Below are positions 4,615 to 7,917 of a stretch of DNA of 7,917 nt, one piece after another; the stretch's first letter is position 1, and each line of letters begins with the position of its first letter. The notes under the pieces were generated by a model that was not told the DNA's origin, made no database searches, and saw nothing but the letters and a program-made list of their open reading frames with translations. Where the stretch lies: assembly GCA_002426275.1 (NCBI GenBank), contig DIPB01000124.1, positions 13,127-21,043 of the forward strand, in the 5' to 3' direction. Source of the stretch: Firmicutes bacterium UBA5499 (GTDB lineage: Bacteria > Bacillota > DTU084). The translations under genes were made by a program, and so were the position numbers.

Positions 4615-6342
4615 ATGCTGGAGAAACTGCTCCCGTTTCTGGGTGAATATAAACGCGACGCCCTGCTTTCGCCGTTGATGGTGATCTGCGAAGTGATTCT
4701 GGAGATCTTCATTCCTTTTTTGATCGCTAAAATCATTGATGTGGGAATCGCCAATAAGGACTTACACTATGTAAGCAAAATCGGCGGACTAATGGTGGTT
4801 ATGGCGCTGTTGGCGCTGTTTTTCGGCGCCCTGGCGGGAAGATTCGCGGCCGTGGCTGGCACAGGTTTTGCCAAGAGGCTGCGGCAAGGGATTTTCCTTA
4901 AAATCCAAGATTTTTCCTTTGCCAACATAGATAAATTCAGCACGGCCTCTTTGGTCACCCGTCTGACCACGGACGTAACCAATGCTCAAAATGCTCTGAT
5001 GCTGTGCGTCCGCGTCCTGGTGCGAGCTCCCATTATGCTGATCAGCGCCAGCATCATGGCAATAGCCATTAATGCCAGGCTTTCGAGCGTCGTGCTGATC
5101 GCCATTCCCGTTTTGGGAACAGCCCTGGCCGTGATCTCAGTCAAGGCTTTTCCTCGCTTCCAGAGAATGCTGAAAAAATACGACGCCATGAACTCCTTGA
5201 TTCAGGAAAATCTGATTGCCATTCGGGTTGTGAAAGCCTTTGTGCGCAGAGATTACGAAAACGAAAAATTCACCGCCGCGGCCGGAGACTTGCAGCGAGC
5301 GCAGCTCTATGCGGAAAAGCTGATCATCATCAACATGCCGCTGATGGTGTTCACCATGTATGCCTGCATTGTGGCCATCGTCTGGTTTGGAGGCCACATG
5401 ATCGTCCGCGGCCAAATGCAGACCGGCGAGCTCATCGGCTTCATCAGCTATCTCTCCCAGATTCTCATGTCGCTGATGATTCTCTCCATGGTTTTCGTGG
5501 GAGTGGTGATGTCTAAAGCTTCCCTGAGCAGAATCGTGGAGGTGCTGGATGAAGAGCCGGAGCTCACAGATCTCGGCACAAATCCTCAGCTCGAGGTGAA
5601 AGATGGCTCCATCAACTTCGAGAACGTCTCTTTCAGCTACGCCAAGGATAATTCCAACTTGACTCTGACTGAGGTCAATTTCCAGATCAAGTCTGGGGAA
5701 ACAGTGGGGATCATTGGCGGCACAGGCTCTGCGAAAACAACTTTGGTACAGCTCATCCCCCGTTTATATGACGTTCTTGCAGGCAGAATCCTGGTGGGAG
5801 GCAGAGATGTGAGAGAGTATTCACTCCGGACGCTGCGCGAGGCGGTGGCCATGGTGCTGCAGAAAAACGTCTTATTCTCAGGTACCATCAAGGAAAACCT
5901 TATGTGGGGCAATGCCGCCGCTTCGGATGAGGAAATCCAAGCTGTCTGCAAGATAGCGCAGGCTCACGATTTCATCCTCTCCTTCCCCAACGGTTATGAG
6001 ACGCAACTGGGCCAAGGAGGAGTTAATCTCTCAGGCGGACAAAAACAGCGGCTGTGCATCGCCCGGGCGCTCTTGAAAAAGCCGAAAATCATCATTTTTG
6101 ATGACAGCACCAGCGCTGTGGATACCGCCACAGACAGGCTCATCCGGCAAGGCTTGCGACAGAATCTGGCGGAGACAACAACCATCATCATCGCCCAGCG
6201 AATTGCCTCTGTTAGCTCAGCGGATAAGATCATCGTCCTGGATGACGGCAGGATCAATGCCATCGGCACTCACAGTGAGCTTTTGATCAGCAATGAAATC
6301 TATCGCGAAGTATACGAATCTCAGCAAAGAGGAGTGGCTTGA
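4615..6342 (+). CDS. ABC exporter half-transporter, degenerate-site subunit (BmrC/LmrC/TM287-like)
   Basis: This is a 575-residue fused membrane and ATPase protein. It very probably pairs with the next gene product as a heterodimeric multidrug-type exporter in the inner membrane. Six hydrophobic segments lie near residues 17-41, 57-82, 133-152, 156-178, 238-260 and 272-298. In the ATPase half, Walker A is GGTGSAKT (368-375; Ala373 replaces the usual Gly), Q-loop Gln416, signature LSGGQ (472-476), and Walker B IIIFDD (Asp496) followed by Asp497 where the catalytic Glu should be. The switch His is replaced by Gln528 (IIIAQR). These are the hallmarks of the non-hydrolytic site subunit of heterodimeric exporters. 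A TTG at 4612 is in frame, but AGGGGA (4605-4610) ends 1 nt before it and 4 nt before the ATG at 4615, so ATG is preferred. The stop at 6340-6342 directly precedes the partner's ATG. Substrate is unknown. Confidence 0.93.
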   Translation: MLEKLLPFLGEYKRDALLSPLMVICEVILEIFIPFLIAKIIDVGIANKDLHYVSKIGGLMVVMALLALFFGALAGRFAAVAGTGFAKRLRQGIFLKIQDFSFANIDKFSTASLVTRLTTDVTNAQNALMLCVRVLVRAPIMLISASIMAIAINARLSSVVLIAIPVLGTALAVISVKAFPRFQRMLKKYDAMNSLIQENLIAIRVVKAFVRRDYENEKFTAAAGDLQRAQLYAEKLIIINMPLMVFTMYACIVAIVWFGGHMIVRGQMQTGELIGFISYLSQILMSLMILSMVFVGVVMSKASLSRIVEVLDEEPELTDLGTNPQLEVKDGSINFENVSFSYAKDNSNLTLTEVNFQIKSGETVGIIGGTGSAKTTLVQLIPRLYDVLAGRILVGGRDVREYSLRTLREAVAMVLQKNVLFSGTIKENLMWGNAAASDEEIQAVCKIAQAHDFILSFPNGYETQLGQGGVNLSGGQKQRLCIARALLKKPKIIIFDDSTSAVDTATDRLIRQGLRQNLAETTTIIIAQRIASVSSADKIIVLDDGRINAIGTHSELLISNEIYREVYESQQRGVA

Positions 6343-7917
6343 ATGCCAGGAGGACATGGACCGCAGCGCCACAAGGGCTTGGAAAAGCCTAAAAATATCA
6401 AAAAGACGCTGCAGAGAATTTTTTCCTATCTGCTTGACTATAAAATGCAGCTGATCTTTGTGTTCATCGGCATCATAATAAGCTCCAGCGCTGGGGTGGC
6501 CGGAACATATCTGTTGAAGCCTCTGATCAATAGCCTGGTTGCGGTACGTAAGATGCCAAATCCGGATCTGTCCGGCTTTTTCTCAACGCTCCTTTTACTT
6601 GTCATTATCTATTTGGGCGGCGTGATCGCCACCTACTCCTATAACAGGCTGATGATCAATATCTCCACCGGCGCCTTGCGGAAAATCCGCATTGACCTGT
6701 TCACCCATATGCAGGAGCTGCCGTTGAAATATTTTGACACCCATACCCACGGCGAACTGATGAGCCGCTATACCAACGACACCGATACCCTGCGGGAGAT
6801 GATTACCATGGGCGTTCCCAATCTCATCTCCTCCGCAATTACTGTGCTGGGCGTCTTTGTGATGATGTTGGTCCTGAGCCCCGCGCTGACCATCTTGGTC
6901 TTGGGCATGCTGGCGGTAATTCTCTTTGCCATCGGCAAAATCGGCAGCCAGAGCGCCAATTATTTCATCAAACAGCAGCGGGCCTTAGGCGCGATCAACG
7001 GTTTCATTGAGGAGATGACTGAAGGCCAAAAAGTGATCAAAGTTTTCTCACATGAAGAGGCTGCCAAACGAGACTTTGACAGGCTCAACGAGAATCTCTT
7101 TTCCGCCGCGAGCAGCGCCAATACTTTTGCCAATATCCTCATGCCCATTATGGGCAACTTGTCTTATATTCACTATGCCATCACCGCGGCAGTGGGCGCG
7201 GCGCTGACCATCCACGGCCGCTTGGACATCGGCACAGTGGGTTCTTTTTTACAGTACACCCGCAACTTTTCGCAGCCCATTACCCAAATCTCCCAGCAAT
7301 TCAACATCATCCTCAACGCCCTGGCCGGTGCGGAACGAATTTTTGCGCTGACCGACGAACCTGTGGAGGCCGATGCCGGCCAAGTGACCTTAGTGAACGC
7401 CTATCTCTCAGACGAACAGCTCGCAGAGGCGCCGGCCCATACAGGTATCTGGGCTTGGAAGCGGCCAGGAGATGGCACGCTGACTCGGCTCAGAGGCGAT
7501 GTGCGCTTCGTCAACGTTCACTTCGGTTATGAGAACGATAAACCTGTGCTGAAAGAAATCAACCTTTATGCCAAGCCTGGCCAAAAGATCGCTTTCGTCG
7601 GCTCCACCGGAGCCGGCAAGACCACCATCACCAATCTCATCAACCGCTTTTACGATGTGGAGGACGGAAAAATTCTCTTCGACGGAATCGATGTGAAGGA
7701 GATCAAGAAGGCGGATCTACGGCGCTCTTTGGGCATGGTGCTGCAGGATACTCATCTGTTCACAGGCACAGTGATGGATAACATCCGCTACGGAAACCTC
7801 GCCGCCACGGACGAAGAGGTGAGGACAGCCGCCAAGCTTGCTAACGCTCATTTCTTCATCAGCCACCTGCCAAACGGTTATCAAACCGTGCTTACAGCGG
7901 ACGGAGCCAATCTCAGC
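6343..7917 (+). CDS. ABC exporter half-transporter, canonical partner subunit (BmrD/LmrD/TM288-like), cut by right edge
   Basis: 525 codons are visible, starting at the ATG directly after the partner's stop codon. SD GAGGAG (6329-6334) lies inside the upstream gene, 8 nt before the ATG, so the pair is translationally coupled. A basic Gly/Pro-His start (MPGGHGPQRH) and an amphipathic stretch precede hydrophobic segments near 35-60, 80-102, 160-180, 183-200 and 265-290. The ATPase half has a consensus Walker A, GSTGAGKT (420-427), unlike its partner, and Q-loop Gln468 in GMVLQDTHLF. The window ends at GANLS, where the signature motif begins, so Walker B and the switch His are not seen. Between membrane and ATPase halves there is a longer linker (341-386) with TGIWAWKRPGDGT. 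I recall such a linker from this subfamily in Firmicutes. By pairing logic this subunit should supply the catalytic Glu. Confidence 0.93.
   Translation, partial: MPGGHGPQRHKGLEKPKNIKKTLQRIFSYLLDYKMQLIFVFIGIIISSSAGVAGTYLLKPLINSLVAVRKMPNPDLSGFFSTLLLLVIIYLGGVIATYSYNRLMINISTGALRKIRIDLFTHMQELPLKYFDTHTHGELMSRYTNDTDTLREMITMGVPNLISSAITVLGVFVMMLVLSPALTILVLGMLAVILFAIGKIGSQSANYFIKQQRALGAINGFIEEMTEGQKVIKVFSHEEAAKRDFDRLNENLFSAASSANTFANILMPIMGNLSYIHYAITAAVGAALTIHGRLDIGTVGSFLQYTRNFSQPITQISQQFNIILNALAGAERIFALTDEPVEADAGQVTLVNAYLSDEQLAEAPAHTGIWAWKRPGDGTLTRLRGDVRFVNVHFGYENDKPVLKEINLYAKPGQKIAFVGSTGAGKTTITNLINRFYDVEDGKILFDGIDVKEIKKADLRRSLGMVLQDTHLFTGTVMDNIRYGNLAATDEEVRTAAKLANAHFFISHLPNGYQTVLTADGANLS

Noticed and set aside
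1..7917. tRNA, rRNA, CRISPR arrays, phage or plasmid origin sequences
   Set aside because: No cloverleaf, rRNA motif, regularly spaced repeat array or iteron series was seen on either strand.

Overview
The window looks like chromosome from an anaerobe-like diderm member of the Firmicutes (Bacillota), such as a Negativicutes-, Halanaerobiales- or Limnochordia-type lineage. This is an inference. The evidence is strong GGAGG-type ribosome binding sites, a Firmicutes-style heterodimeric ABC exporter pair, and a small secreted protein that reads as an outer-membrane beta-barrel ending in Phe. No gene here fixes the species.

Layout: (1) 1-1532, minus strand: the first 510 residues of UvrB, cut by the left edge, with its own promoter. 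(2) 1533-2511: almost a kilobase with no intact gene. It holds an IS200/IS605-like end sequence, a minus-strand terminator, and upstream of that terminator two decayed minus-strand reading frames that become coherent only after allowing stops and frame changes. A start-less, coding-like plus-strand fragment follows. (3) 2512-3177, plus: a signal-peptide beta-barrel protein with its own SD, candidate promoter and strong terminator. (4) 3261-4516: a 1256-bp insertion sequence of the ISAs1 family with matching terminal inverted repeats and a perfect 9-bp target duplication (CAATGTCAG). Its transposase is broken by one stop and three frame changes. (5) 4615-7917, plus: two consecutive ABC exporter half-transporter genes with no gap. 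The first has a degenerate ATPase site. The second looks canonical as far as visible and runs off the right edge within the signature motif.

How the parts relate: UvrB (DNA repair), the barrel protein and the exporter are separate transcription units. The two exporter genes form an operon and almost certainly one heterodimeric drug/lipid-type exporter. The IS landed 98 bp upstream of the exporter start codon, just in front of a -35-like element overlapped by a 6-bp inverted repeat. The mobile-element traces and decayed genes between the housekeeping genes mark 1.6-2.5 kb and 3.2-4.5 kb as accessory DNA. I found no complete novel system. The parts most worth a second look are the decayed minus-strand gene pair, the unplaced barrel protein, and the IS with fresh borders but a dead transposase.
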